A stretch of 64,000 nt of DNA from Mucilaginibacter gracilis (GCF_003633615.1 NZ_RBKU01000001.1:6138001-6202000); one strand, 5' to 3'; counted from the stretch's first letter, positions 53,517 through 62,895 are shown. The notes: a model not told the origin generated them from the sequence alone. Made by a program: numbers and translations.

Positions 53517-55259
53517 GCTATCGGAACAGCAGAAGAAAACTTCAACCTATGCCGCCCTGCAAAGCTTATTAAAGCTTATTGCCCACGAGCGTAATAATTT
53601 GCTCATTGCAATGGTATTTATTTTGATGAATTCAACCATCAACCTGTTAGGTCCGTTTTTAATAGGCCACACTATTGATACCTACATACAATATAAACAA
53701 TATCATGGAGTGCTGGTGTTCTCGGGCATATTACTGGGCATGTATCTGATTGGCCTTTGTACAAGTTATTTTCAAACCAAGTTAATGGGTAGTGTGGGGC
53801 AACGGTTATTGTTTACTTTACGCAATGCTATTTTTAACAAGCTTCAACAATTGCCGGTAGCCTTTTTTAACGCCAACAAAGCCGGCGATTTAATATCGCG
53901 CGTAAATAACGATACCGATAAGCTTAATACTTTTTTTTCGCAATCGTTAATGCAATTTATAGGTAGTATAGCCATTATGGTAGGCGCAGGTATTTTTTTG
54001 CTGCTCATTAATATTAAACTGGGTGCCGCCGCTTTAATACCCGGTGTGCTTATACTTTTATTTACGCAATTGGTTTCGCCATGGGTAAAACGCCGCAACG
54101 CCACCAATTTAAAAAGCGTAGGCGGCATGAGTGCCGAAATACAGGAGAGCCTCAATAACTTCCGCGTTATCATCGCCTTTAACCGGCGCGATTATTTCCG
54201 CAAGCGGTTTAGCGAGGCCAATCAGGATAATTACAACACTGCTATTGGCGCAGGCCTGGCAAATAACCTGCTGCTGCCTGTTTACAGTTTATTTTCCAGC
54301 TTTGGTACGCTTATCGTTTTGGCCTATGGTATTTATTTAATCTCGGCAGGGCAATTTACAATAGGTTTACTGGTTAGCTACCTGGCTTACGTTACCAATT
54401 TTTATAATCCGTTAAGGCAATTGGCTTCGCTATGGACCAGCTTCCAGGTGGCAATGGCCGGTTGGGACAGGATAGCGCAAATATTATCGCTGGAAGCCGA
54501 TCTGCCCATTATAGCTAACTCCCCTGCCGAAGCATCAACTGCGCTTGTTGAATTTAAAAATGTAAAATTTGGCTATCATGACGGCACCGAGATATTGCAC
54601 AATGTATCGCTAACCCTGGAGCGCGGTAAAACCTACGCCTTTGTTGGCCCAACAGGCGGCGGCAAAACCACCACGGCATCGCTTATAGCAAGGTTGTACG
54701 ACCCTACATCGGGCGTGGTGCTGTTGGATGGGAAAGACATCCGTACCTACCAACCCGAAGAACGCGCCCAAAAAGTAGGTTTTATTTTACAGGAACCCTT
54801 TTTGTTTACCGGTACCGTAAAAGATAATATTTTATACGGCAACCCGCAGTACCAAAATTACAGCAACCAGCAGTTAGAAGTTGTAATTAAAGAGGCCAAC
54901 CTGGAAAGCCTGCTCACCATTTTTGAAAGCGGCCTCGAAACCCGTGTAACATCCGGCGGGGATAGCATTAGCCTGGGCCAAAAGCAATTAATAGCCTTTA
55001 TGCGTGCGGTACTACGCAACCCCGAAGTACTTATTTTAGACGAGGCCACCGCCAATATTGATACCGTTACCGAACAATTATTGGGCGATATACTCAATAA
55101 GCTATCGGCAAATACCACTCGCATTATTATAATGCCCACCGCCTAAACACCATTGAAAATGCCGACGAGATATTTTTTGTTAACGCCGGAGAGGTAATCC
55201 GCGCTGGCTCGTTTAACGATGCTTTGGATAAACTATTAAGCGGTAAGCGGGTAAGTTAA
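53497..55259 (+). pseudogene. ABC exporter half-transporter, catalytic subunit, frameshifted near its end
   Basis: The intact frame encodes 549 residues ending IIIMPTA at 55146. From 55134 the next frame continues with AHRLNTIENADEIFFVNAGE and on to a stop at 55259 (42 codons), exactly the expected ABC ending. One base appears missing near 55131-55134, in attattataatgccc. The lost part holds the H-loop histidine. The upstream domain has Walker A GPTGGGKTT, a weak signature SLGQKQ and the catalytic Glu E516 in LILDEATANID, so this subunit should carry the active site. It may be a true pseudogene, a sequencing error, or recoded. Confidence 0.88.
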
Positions 55260-55354
55260 ATTTAGTATCGTCCGTTAATTCAATTTTTCTCCAAAATTGA
55301 TATTCACCTTTGTGATATCTATATCATTGCTAAAGCAAATAACCCTAAACAACC

Positions 55355-56362
55355 ATGACAAAATTATTCAGCATTTTTTCAGCCACATTATTGGTGGTTT
55401 CAACATCAGTAGCACTCCGTGCACAGGATAAGCAATACGTTTTAGATAAAAAAATAGCCCTCCCCGGCGATGGTGGCTATGACTATTTGTCGATTGATAA
55501 AGTTAACAACCGGCTCTACATCTCGCACGGAACAGCCGTAAACGTAGTTGACCTGGCTACCGAAAAGGTTATTGGCAGCATAGACGGTATGCAGGGCGTA
55601 CACGGCATTGCTATTGATAACAAAGCTAACAAAGGTTTTATTAGCGATGGCCGGGGCAATGCTGCCGTAGCCTTCAATTTAAAAACGCTGCAAAAGGTTG
55701 CCACCATTCCGTTAACAAACAAAGGGGCAGATGCCATTATGTATGATGCCTTTAGCGATAAAGTTTATGTATTTAACGGCGATGCCAACAACGCGTCAGT
55801 GGTAAACCCTAATACATTAAAGCAAATCGGCACAATAGCCCTGGGCGGTGCGCCCGAATTTGCCGTAAGCAACGAAAAAGGCTTGATATACAATAACCTT
55901 GAAGATAAAAATAGTCTGAACGTTATTGACACCAAAACTCAAAAAGTAATTAAAAACTACCCGCTAACGCCCTGCGGCGGCCCAACAGGTTTAGCTTTAG
56001 ACGACAAGAACCAGCGCTTATTTACCGTTTGCCGCGAAAATAAAGGCATGAGCGTTGTTGATGCCACCAGTGGCCGTGTGATTACAACCATCCCCATTGG
56101 TGCCGGTGTTGATGCCGTTGCATACGATGCCGAAACCAAACTGGTAATTGTATCAAATGGCGATGGCACCACAACCATCATCAAACAACAATCGGCCAAC
56201 GAATACAAAACAGTGCAAACCTTAACTACCCAGGTACGTGCAAAAACATTGGCATTAGATACCAAAACCCACAAAATTTACCTCAGCGCAGCCGAATTTG
56301 AAAAAGGCACCCGCAAAGTAGTGCCCGGTACTTTTACTTTGTTGGTATATAAGTTACAATAA
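55355..56362 (+). CDS. Exported YncE-family beta-propeller protein
   Basis: The 335-residue protein has a signal peptide (MTKLFSIFSATLLVVSTSVA) and seven beta-propeller blades of the YVTN/YncE type (NRLYISHGTAVNVVDLATEK, DKVYVFNGDANNASVVNPNT, KLVIVSNGDGTTTIIK, HKIYLSAAEFEKGTR). Function is unknown; such proteins bind surfaces or ligands in the periplasm. It is alone, 95 bases after the exporter. Confidence 0.9.
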   Translation: MTKLFSIFSATLLVVSTSVALRAQDKQYVLDKKIALPGDGGYDYLSIDKVNNRLYISHGTAVNVVDLATEKVIGSIDGMQGVHGIAIDNKANKGFISDGRGNAAVAFNLKTLQKVATIPLTNKGADAIMYDAFSDKVYVFNGDANNASVVNPNTLKQIGTIALGGAPEFAVSNEKGLIYNNLEDKNSLNVIDTKTQKVIKNYPLTPCGGPTGLALDDKNQRLFTVCRENKGMSVVDATSGRVITTIPIGAGVDAVAYDAETKLVIVSNGDGTTTIIKQQSANEYKTVQTLTTQVRAKTLALDTKTHKIYLSAAEFEKGTRKVVPGTFTLLVYKLQ

Positions 56363-56419
56363 TACAAGTACACTCAAAATAGCATCCGGTATCCTAAATC
56401 GAACATCAGCCTGCCTCAA

Positions 56420-56452
56420 AGATTTGGCAACTTTTTAAAAGTTGCCAAATCT
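56420..56452. repeat. 33-base perfect palindrome (16+1+16), copy B
   Basis: Arm agatttggcaactttt (56420-56435), one base, aaaagttgccaaatct (56437-56452). Compared with 22053-22085 the pair T:A at one stem position is G:C here, both halves changed together, so base pairing is kept. It lies between YncE and pyrR. Confidence 0.85.
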
Positions 56453-56480
56453 AATTGTCTTCGTTCCCAAAAAAATTATC

Positions 56481-56488
56481 TATTTTTG
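56481..56488 (+). promoter_or_regulatory. -7 box (TATTTTTG) for pyrR
   Basis: An exact TAnnTTTG match 18 bases before the pyrR ATG at 56507. Confidence 0.5.
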
Positions 56489-56506
56489 CCCAAATCCACC
56501 TAGGTA

Positions 56507-57052
56507 ATGCTAAACCCGATATTACTCGACGGCCCAAAATTCCAGATCACTATACAACGCCTGTGCAGGCAATTGATAGAAAACCATAACGATTTTTCTA
56601 ATTCGGTTATCATTGGCATACAGCCCCGAGGTATATACCTTGCCAAACGCATTGCCGAAGAACTTCGAAAAATTTTACCCGGCCAAACTATATTACAGGG
56701 CGACCTTGATATTACTTTTTTCCGCGACGATTTTCGCAGGCGCGAATCGCCGCTGGTGCCTAATCAAACCAGGATCGATTTTATTGTTGAAGGCAAAAAA
56801 GTTATCATGATGGATGATGTATTTTGGACGGGCCGCACCATACGCGCAGCAATGGATGCTATGCTTGCCTTTGGCCGCCCTAAAAAAGTAGAACTACTTG
56901 TACTGGTTGACCGCCGTTACTCGCGCGATTTGCCCGTTGCAGCCAACTATATAGGTATCGAAGTAGATTCCATCGCATCGCAAAAAGTAGTGGTAAGCTG
57001 GAAAGAAACCGATGGAGAAGACAAGGTGGTTTTAGTATCAGAGGTGAAATAA
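56507..57052 (+). CDS. pyrR: PyrR-type bifunctional pyrimidine regulator / uracil phosphoribosyltransferase
   Basis: The 181-residue protein has the PRPP loop VIMMDDVFWTGRTIRAAMDA (about 94-113) and VIIGIQPRGIYLAKRIAEEL. PyrR binds pyrimidine operon mRNA in Gram-positives and has uracil phosphoribosyltransferase activity. Its place in front of pyrB supports the call. No PyrR-binding attenuator was recognised, so the regulatory role is uncertain in this group. Confidence 0.93.
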   Translation: MLNPILLDGPKFQITIQRLCRQLIENHNDFSNSVIIGIQPRGIYLAKRIAEELRKILPGQTILQGDLDITFFRDDFRRRESPLVPNQTRIDFIVEGKKVIMMDDVFWTGRTIRAAMDAMLAFGRPKKVELLVLVDRRYSRDLPVAANYIGIEVDSIASQKVVVSWKETDGEDKVVLVSEVK

Positions 57053-57137
57053 TTTTGACTTCGGATGTCGGAATTTCGACGTCGGAATTAAAAATATAAT
57101 ATTAAAATTTTAGGAATTACTCAATCGGAGAAATCCG

Positions 57138-57157
57138 AAATCGAACATTCGAAATCC
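57138..57157. repeat. Exact 20-base copy of the word at 37577-37596
   Basis: AAATCGAACATTCGAAATCC occurs at both places, each time in a longer run of (ccgaaatc) words and upstream of a start codon (6 bases before pyrB here, 105 before the mutase gene). Its core TCGAACATTCGA is nearly palindromic. Confidence 0.85.
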
Positions 57158-57162
57158 AAAAT

Positions 57163-58089
57163 ATGAATACTCTCAGTACACGTCATTTATTAGGCATAAA
57201 AGATCTGAACAAAAAAGATATTGAACTGATATTTGAAACAGCCGATACTTTTAAAGATGTACTGAACAGGCCGATAAAAAGGGTGCCCTCGTTACGGGAT
57301 GTTACCATTGCCAACATATTTTTTGAAAACTCAACGCGCACACGTTTGTCGTTTGAGCTGGCTCAAAAGCGCCTTTCGGCAGATGTGGTTAATTTTGCGG
57401 CCTCGTCATCATCGGTAAGTAAGGGCGAAACGCTAATTGACACCGTTAACAATATATTAGCCATGAAGGTTGATATGGTTGTGATGCGCCACCCCTATGC
57501 AGGCGCAGGCATATTTTTATCAAAACACGTAAAGGCGCAAATAGTTAACGCCGGAGATGGTGCCCACGAACACCCTACCCAGGCCCTGCTTGATGCCTTT
57601 TCCATCCGCGAAAAATATGGCGAGGTTGCGGGTAAAAAGGTGGTTATAGTTGGCGATATTTTACATTCGCGGGTGGCACTATCCAACATACTTTGCCTTA
57701 AACAATTAGGTGCCGAAGTGATGGTTTGCGGGCCAACTACGCTTATCCCCAAATTTATTGGTTCGTTAGGTGTAAAGGTTGAACACAATTTGCGTAAAGC
57801 CCTAAACTGGTGCGATGTTGCCAACATGCTGCGTATACAATTAGAGCGGCAGGATATTAAATATTTCCCTTCGCTACGCGAATACACCATGCTTTACGGC
57901 CTGAATAAGCAGATATTAGATTCGCTGGATAAAGAGATAACCGTAATGCACCCCGGCCCCATAAACCGTGGCGTTGAAATAACCAGCGACGTTGCCGATA
58001 GTAAACAATCTATCATTTTAGACCAGGTTGAAAATGGCGTAGCTGTAAGAATGGCCGTGTTATATTTGTTGGCGGGGCAAACGCAGTAA
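57163..58089 (+). CDS. pyrB: Aspartate carbamoyltransferase catalytic subunit
   Basis: The 308-residue enzyme joins carbamoyl phosphate and aspartate in pyrimidine synthesis. Motifs are FENSTRTRLSFELA (about 46-59, carbamoyl phosphate), the SSSSVSKGET loop, VMRHPYAGAG, EHPTQALLDAFSI and VMHPGPINRGVEI. No pyrI regulatory subunit follows. It is in the pyrR operon with 110 bases of repeat-like spacer. Confidence 0.96.
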   Translation: MNTLSTRHLLGIKDLNKKDIELIFETADTFKDVLNRPIKRVPSLRDVTIANIFFENSTRTRLSFELAQKRLSADVVNFAASSSSVSKGETLIDTVNNILAMKVDMVVMRHPYAGAGIFLSKHVKAQIVNAGDGAHEHPTQALLDAFSIREKYGEVAGKKVVIVGDILHSRVALSNILCLKQLGAEVMVCGPTTLIPKFIGSLGVKVEHNLRKALNWCDVANMLRIQLERQDIKYFPSLREYTMLYGLNKQILDSLDKEITVMHPGPINRGVEITSDVADSKQSIILDQVENGVAVRMAVLYLLAGQTQ

Positions 58090-58243
58090 TAATAAAAGAG
58101 AGGCGTCGTATTTAGGATTGGCTAAGTATGACATTTAAAGGGCGTCTCCTTGCGACAAGCATATTTGCCCTGTATTGCGGGTGGTGGCCTTTGCACAACA
58201 TCCTTTAACTATTATTGGCGATGGCAGCTGCCATGCTCGTTGC
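58090..58243. other. Short region of unclear sequence between pyrB and folC
   Basis: Convergent stops. The bases 58135-58235 look unlike the AT-rich spacers (rich in ggcgt, gcgggtggtgg) and carry no supported gene; a reverse-strand frame (58135-58368) mostly overlaps folC antisense. It may be a repeat remnant. Confidence 0.4.
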
Positions 58244-59563
58244 CTATACCACCTCTGCCACAACAAAAGTACTCCCACCAACAAAAACCAAATCATCAAT
58301 AAGCGCAGCGGCTTTAGCCGCTTTAAAAGCCGATGGTACATCAGCATAAGTATTGCCATGCAAACCATAGCTTGCTGCTTGCTGCTTTAAACTTTCGGCC
58401 TCCAGGCCACGCGGAATATCGGGTTTGCAAAAATAGTAGATGGCGTTTTTAGGCAGCATGCTTAATACTTTGCTGCTATCCTTATCATTCACCATCCCCA
58501 TCACAAAATGAAGCTGTTTGTGCGCAGTAACCGCAATATTTTTAAGTACCTCGGCAATGCCTTCGGGATTGTGGCCGGTATCGCAAATTACGGTTGGGTT
58601 GCTGCTTAATATGTCCCAGCGGCCGCGCAAGCCGGTTAGTGTTTTAACCTGTTTTAAGGCCGTTTGAATATCGGCATCGGTTATAACAAACCCCAGCGAG
58701 CGCAGTTCGGTTACGGCTGCTAAAACGCTTTTTACATTTTTGGTTTGGTAGCTACCCGTTAAATCAAGCTTAATATCTATGCCGTTACCGGGGAAATTCA
58801 AATCAGAAATATCTAAAGTTTGGTTTTTACGGGCTATCAGTTCAAGGTAAGTACTGGCCGATACACCGGCTACTACATCGGCTTCAAATGCGTGCGAGGC
58901 AAAAACCAGGTTTGCATTTTCCTGTCTGGCTTTGCTGATAAACACTTCGGCAACCTCTGGTTGGTATTCGCCAATAATTATGGGGATATTCGGTTTAATA
59001 ATACCCGCCTTTTCGCTCGCAATTAAGGGTAAAGTATCACCCAGTATATTCATATGATCCCAACCGATGTTGGTTATAATGGAAAGCAAGGGAGTAATAA
59101 TATTGGTAGAATCTAACCTGCCACCCAGGCCAACTTCAATAATTGCAATATCAACCTGTTCCAAGGCAAAAACATCGAAGGCTAAACCTACCGTCATTTC
59201 AAAAAACGAGGGTTGTATCTCCTCAAAATCAGGTTGGTGCTTGGCTACAAAATCAATAACCGTTTGTTCGGCAATCATTTGGCCGTTAATACGAATGCGC
59301 TCGCGAAAATCTTTTAAGTGTGGCGATGTATATAAACCCGTTTTATACCCGGCTGTTTGCAATACAGCCGCCAGCATGTGCGATGTTGAACCCTTGCCGT
59401 TTGTACCCCCAACGTGTATAGTTTTAAACTTATTTTGCGGGTTATCCAACCGGTTACATAAGGCAATGGTATTATCCAGATTAGCCTTATATGCCGATGC
59501 ACCTACGCGGGTAAACATAGGCAGTTGGTTGTAAAGGTAGTGTATGGTTTCGGGGTAAGTCAT
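58244..59563 (-). CDS. folC: Bifunctional folylpolyglutamate synthase / dihydrofolate synthase
   Basis: The 439-residue Mur-ligase-family enzyme adds glutamate to dihydropteroate and folates. Motifs are HVGGTNGKGSTSHMLAA (P-loop, about 50-66), YTSPHLKDFRERIRINGQ, VEVGLGGRLDSTNI (starting IIEVGLGGR) and DTGHNPEGIAEVL. It lies downstream of the TonB operon but is separated from it by a 270-base repeat region. Confidence 0.95.
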   Translation of the reverse strand: MTYPETIHYLYNQLPMFTRVGASAYKANLDNTIALCNRLDNPQNKFKTIHVGGTNGKGSTSHMLAAVLQTAGYKTGLYTSPHLKDFRERIRINGQMIAEQTVIDFVAKHQPDFEEIQPSFFEMTVGLAFDVFALEQVDIAIIEVGLGGRLDSTNIITPLLSIITNIGWDHMNILGDTLPLIASEKAGIIKPNIPIIIGEYQPEVAEVFISKARQENANLVFASHAFEADVVAGVSASTYLELIARKNQTLDISDLNFPGNGIDIKLDLTGSYQTKNVKSVLAAVTELRSLGFVITDADIQTALKQVKTLTGLRGRWDILSSNPTVICDTGHNPEGIAEVLKNIAVTAHKQLHFVMGMVNDKDSSKVLSMLPKNAIYYFCKPDIPRGLEAESLKQQAASYGLHGNTYADVPSAFKAAKAAALIDDLVFVGGSTFVVAEVV

Positions 59564-59569
59564 TCTTTA

Positions 59570-59831
59570 TGGAAGAGGTATCAGGTAAGATGGAAGATGT
59601 TTTTTTAGGGAAGATGTTTTTCTATGGAAGACGTATCAGGTAAGATGGAAGATAGCTTTTGTAAGATGGAAGATGTATGATGCACTAAAATAACTGTGTC
59701 ATTGCGAGCGATAGCGTGGCAACCGCTCGTAGGCATATTCGCCTTGCATCGCTACTCTGCTTATGTGCGGTTGCTTCGTTCCTCGCAATGACAGATTCTT
59801 ACGTCTTCCATCTTACCTGATACATCTTCCA
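59570..59831. repeat. Nested repeat block: inverted 28-mers around a 97-base hairpin element
   Basis: A 28-base unit (core gtatcaggtaagatggaaga) occurs at 59570-59597 and 59625-59652 in direct orientation and as a reverse complement at 59804-59831 (27 of 28 matches with the second). Between the arms sits the TGTCATTGCGAG element. The block fills the folC-tonB gap. Confidence 0.8.
59697..59793. repeat. 97-base element with 12-base perfect terminal inverted repeats
   Basis: It begins TGTCATTGCGAG (59697-59708) and ends CTCGCAATGACA (59782-59793), exact reverse complements. The interior is GC-richer (cgctcgtaggcatattcgcc) and shows no ORF. It resembles small dispersed hairpin repeats found in many bacterial genomes. 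Confidence 0.8.
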
Positions 59832-59835
59832 TCAT

Positions 59836-60645
59836 TTAATTTACCTTAAACACAAAAGTTACCGTTCCGGTTTGCGTATCGGGTGCCAGTTCGGATGCAT
59901 TTACTTTAGCTCCGTAAACTGCTTGTACACATTTTTGCAGCAAGGTATTATCGCCTGCTACTGTGGTGCCGCGGCCTACGCTTGCCTCGGTTACGTTACC
60001 ATTTTTATCCACCTTAACATCTACTTTAACAATACCTGCGGTGCGTTTAGGATTATCAACCGTTGGGCGGGTAACAAAACTTCGTTGCCCCATAGTGAGC
60101 CCGCCATTGCCCGATCCTGTTCCGTTATAATTATCGCTCAGGGTTGAGCCGTTTACTTTGCCCTGGTTTCCCGGTGTATTGGTATTACCATCGCCAGCAC
60201 CTGTACCCGTTGTTTTTGCACCTTTGTAAAGTGCATTTTGGTTAATAACAGGTTTGCTTTGGGCCTTTTTTGTATCGGTAGTGGCAATAGTGTTGGTTGC
60301 TTTTTTACTATTATCGGCAACTACGGGTGCATCTTCGGTTGTTTGTGTAACTACCTTTTTATCACCAACATCGTTACTGGCCTTCTCGCTGTTTTGGGTT
60401 GGCGTTACCTTGTTTGGTGCCGTTTTGTTGGCCTTTTCGGCGCGCGATATTTCTTCGGCACTCATGTAGTCGTCGCCCATACCTTTATCCGTAGTACCGT
60501 AGTTCACCAATATTCCGCCGGTGCCTTCTATAGGTTTAGCCGGTATGGTAAATGTTAATAAAAAGCATAGCGCAACAAGTGCGCCCATTATAATGGCCGT
60601 TAGTGCAAACGCTTTGGGGTAATTATTTTGTTCCCGGTATTCCAT
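59836..60645 (-). CDS. TonB-type energy transducer
   Basis: The 269-residue protein has one N-terminal membrane helix (about 14-35, LTAIIMGALVALCFLLTFTI), a long low-complexity periplasmic spacer rich in Lys, Thr, Asn and Gly (about 70-190) and a C-terminal TonB-like domain (GIVKVDVKVDKNGNVTEASV then TGTVTFVFKVN). It links ExbBD proton energy to outer-membrane receptors. Two bases follow exbD. Confidence 0.85.
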   Translation of the reverse strand: MEYREQNNYPKAFALTAIIMGALVALCFLLTFTIPAKPIEGTGGILVNYGTTDKGMGDDYMSAEEISRAEKANKTAPNKVTPTQNSEKASNDVGDKKVVTQTTEDAPVVADNSKKATNTIATTDTKKAQSKPVINQNALYKGAKTTGTGAGDGNTNTPGNQGKVNGSTLSDNYNGTGSGNGGLTMGQRSFVTRPTVDNPKRTAGIVKVDVKVDKNGNVTEASVGRGTTVAGDNTLLQKCVQAVYGAKVNASELAPDTQTGTVTFVFKVN

Positions 60646-60647
60646 TA

Positions 60648-61046
60648 TTACTTGGGCACGGTGGCCAACACTAACTTAATGTTCAACTTTTGGGCAATAT
60701 CTAACACCGATACCACATTTTGTACAGCTACTGTTTTTTCAACGTATAAAACAATAGTAAGCTGGCCGGCTTCGTTACTGTATTTACTTAGTGTAGTTTG
60801 CAGGTCGGCTTCTTGTATCTCCTTTTTCTCAACGTAATATTTGAGGTCCTGGGTTATTGATACGATGATGGTTTTTTTGGCGATTGATTTACCCGACGCC
60901 GCCTTTGGCAGCGATAACTTAATTACGTTTGGGTTGGTAACCGTTGAGGCAATCAAAAAGAACAACAACAAAAAAAACATAATGTCGTTCATTGCCGAAG
61001 TTTGCAGTTCGGCCCTGGCGCGTTTGTTTCTTCTGCTTAAATTCAT
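60648..61046 (-). CDS. exbD: ExbD/TolR biopolymer transport protein
   Basis: The 132-residue protein has a single N-terminal helix (FFLLLFFLIASTVTNPNVI) preceded by RAELQTSAMNDIMFFL, where Asp is the proton-carrying residue. A periplasmic domain follows. It overlaps the exbB stop by four bases. Confidence 0.93.
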   Translation of the reverse strand: MNLSRRNKRARAELQTSAMNDIMFFLLLFFLIASTVTNPNVIKLSLPKAASGKSIAKKTIIVSITQDLKYYVEKKEIQEADLQTTLSKYSNEAGQLTIVLYVEKTVAVQNVVSVLDIAQKLNIKLVLATVPK

Positions 61047-61753
61047 TTGCTTGGCTCTTCTAACAGGTCAATAAATTCAATGGCATCGGTTTCCAGTTTC
61101 AATATCACTTTATCAACCATAATATTTAAAATGTTGTACAACACATAGGCCACTAAACCTACAACCAAACCGGCTGCCGATGTTATCATTTTTACATACA
61201 ACCCACCCGATATAACCGATAAGCTGTAGTTATCAGTTTTTGAAATATCAAAAAATATTTTTATTACCCCAACAATGGTACCCAAAAAACCAAACATGGG
61301 TGCTATACCGGCAACAATACCCAGTATGGCAATGTTTTTTTCCAGTTTCGATACCTCTAACTTGCCTATGTTTTCAATAGCGCCTTCAATATCTTTTATG
61401 GGGCGGCCAATACGCAACAAGCCTTTGGCCAGCATACGGCCCAGCGGCGAATTACTGTTTTTGCAGATAGCTATTGCCGAATCCAGTTTCCCCGAAAGGA
61501 TGCTTGAACGTACCATTCCCATTAAATTAGATTCATCTTTTGATGCCTTGCGGATGGTGAAATAACGCTCGAAAAAGATAACCAGCCCAAGCACGGCCAA
61601 TATGCCTATCGGCACCATTACCCAGCCGCCTTTAACCAATAAATCGCCAATGCGGAGTTCTTCTTGCGGAGCCGCCGCCGACGGCTGTATGGCTTTACCT
61701 ACGGTATCAATTACTTTATGTGCGGTATCTATTGCTTGCAGTAGTAACATCAT
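61043..61753 (-). CDS. exbB: ExbB/TolQ/MotA-family proton channel
   Basis: The 236-residue inner-membrane protein has three helices (about 45-63, 141-165 and 190-212): WVMVPIGILAVLGLVIFFER, IAPMFGFLGTIVGVIKIF, SAAGLVVGLVAYVLYNILN. The GxxGTVxGV pattern is seen as GFLGTIVGV. The ATG is 2 bases beyond the stop of the HU-CCDC81 gene. Confidence 0.93.
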   Translation of the reverse strand: MMLLLQAIDTAHKVIDTVGKAIQPSAAAPQEELRIGDLLVKGGWVMVPIGILAVLGLVIFFERYFTIRKASKDESNLMGMVRSSILSGKLDSAIAICKNSNSPLGRMLAKGLLRIGRPIKDIEGAIENIGKLEVSKLEKNIAILGIVAGIAPMFGFLGTIVGVIKIFFDISKTDNYSLSVISGGLYVKMITSAAGLVVGLVAYVLYNILNIMVDKVILKLETDAIEFIDLLEEPSK

Positions 61754-61755
61754 TA

Positions 61756-62853
61756 TTATTTTTTGTATGGAAACTGTTGTATATAAATTTTAGGTAAACT
61801 CAATTCCTTTTTATACTCGTCGAGATGTACGTTAGCCGAATCTACACTGGTGTAAAGTGCTAATACAAGTTGATATGGAAAATCAGAATTACCGGGGTCC
61901 CGATGTATCATTAACGGATACCGGTCGTTAGTCCACCCGGCAAATGCAGCCTTTGCCTTGTCTAACGTGGTAAACTTTGCTTCCACTATGGCAAAAGTAT
62001 CTTTTGGTGCTTCCACGCTCACAATTTTATTTTGCGTGCCGGTATCTACATTGGGTAATAAACCCAGGCTCTTTTGTTCTTCTATAGCATGCTGTATCGA
62101 GTCGGCAGTGCGGCGCCTGCGCTCATCTTCGGAAAGTGAAACGGTGCCAGAGTGCCTAAATCTATCAAACAAGGCGGGCTTATACTTGTATGCTACTACT
62201 AAACCTATACAGCTTACCAGTATAAATAAAATTAACACCAACCACCAAATATTTACATGCATTGGTTTTTTCTCAACAACCTCGGGTTCTTCTGCTTCCG
62301 GTTCGGGTGCCTTTTCGTTTACCGAACTTAACGATTTGCCGGGCATAGGTTCGCCGCGCAACAGTGCAGCCGTAAATGGCGATGGTTTTTCGGTAGCTGG
62401 CATTTGCATAGCCGCCCGCGCAGCACCAACTGCGGGGGTTAACTTATTACGGCGCAACTTTACAGGTGCCAAACCGTAAAATAACTCATTATTGTTGTTA
62501 AGCTTTTTGGGCGTAAACAATAGCTGATTGCGGCGCATAATAAATGTGCCCAAATCGCCAAGCATTACCGTTTCGGTAGCTGCCGATTGCAAAACGTCGG
62601 CAACATATTTTTCTAAAAAATAACCTGCCGATGCCGCATTAACACGCTTTTGGCTCGCTAAAGCAGCAACCAGCACGCCATCATCCTCCTGCAACTCGGT
62701 ATTAAACTGGAGTTGTAAAGATGGCGGATAAAATTGCTGCTGTTCTTTACTATAATAACCATCGAGCCGGCTTCGGTAAAATGTGCCAAGCCCCGGAACA
62801 ACCAAGGTATCATGGTGTTCAAGCAGTTCACTAATAACGGCAGCTATATCCAT
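61756..62853 (-). CDS. HU-CCDC81 and SPOR domain protein
   Basis: The 365-residue protein begins with HU-CCDC81-type halves (about 1-135: ISELLEHHDTLVVPGLGTFY, YFLEKYVADVLQSAATETV, LGDLGTFIMRRN). A membrane helix (WWLVLILFILVSCIGLVVAY) and a SPOR-like C-terminal domain (YPLMIHRDPGNSDFPYQLV, KIYIQQFPYKK) follow. SPOR domains bind denuded glycan at division sites, so the protein may link cytoplasm to wall; its place in the TonB operon is frequent in Bacteroidota. Confidence 0.88.
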   Translation of the reverse strand: MDIAAVISELLEHHDTLVVPGLGTFYRSRLDGYYSKEQQQFYPPSLQLQFNTELQEDDGVLVAALASQKRVNAASAGYFLEKYVADVLQSAATETVMLGDLGTFIMRRNQLLFTPKKLNNNNELFYGLAPVKLRRNKLTPAVGAARAAMQMPATEKPSPFTAALLRGEPMPGKSLSSVNEKAPEPEAEEPEVVEKKPMHVNIWWLVLILFILVSCIGLVVAYKYKPALFDRFRHSGTVSLSEDERRRRTADSIQHAIEEQKSLGLLPNVDTGTQNKIVSVEAPKDTFAIVEAKFTTLDKAKAAFAGWTNDRYPLMIHRDPGNSDFPYQLVLALYTSVDSANVHLDEYKKELSLPKIYIQQFPYKK

Positions 62854-62895
62854 TCTGCTAAAAATAGTTTTAAATTCCCTAACATCAAAACGGGG

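Noticed and set aside
58135..58368. 77-codon reverse frame
   Set aside because: Two thirds overlap folC on the same strand in another frame, and the rest is repeat-like.
61958..62479. 173-codon forward frame
   Set aside because: Antisense to the HU-CCDC81/SPOR gene, Ser-rich with no fold signal.
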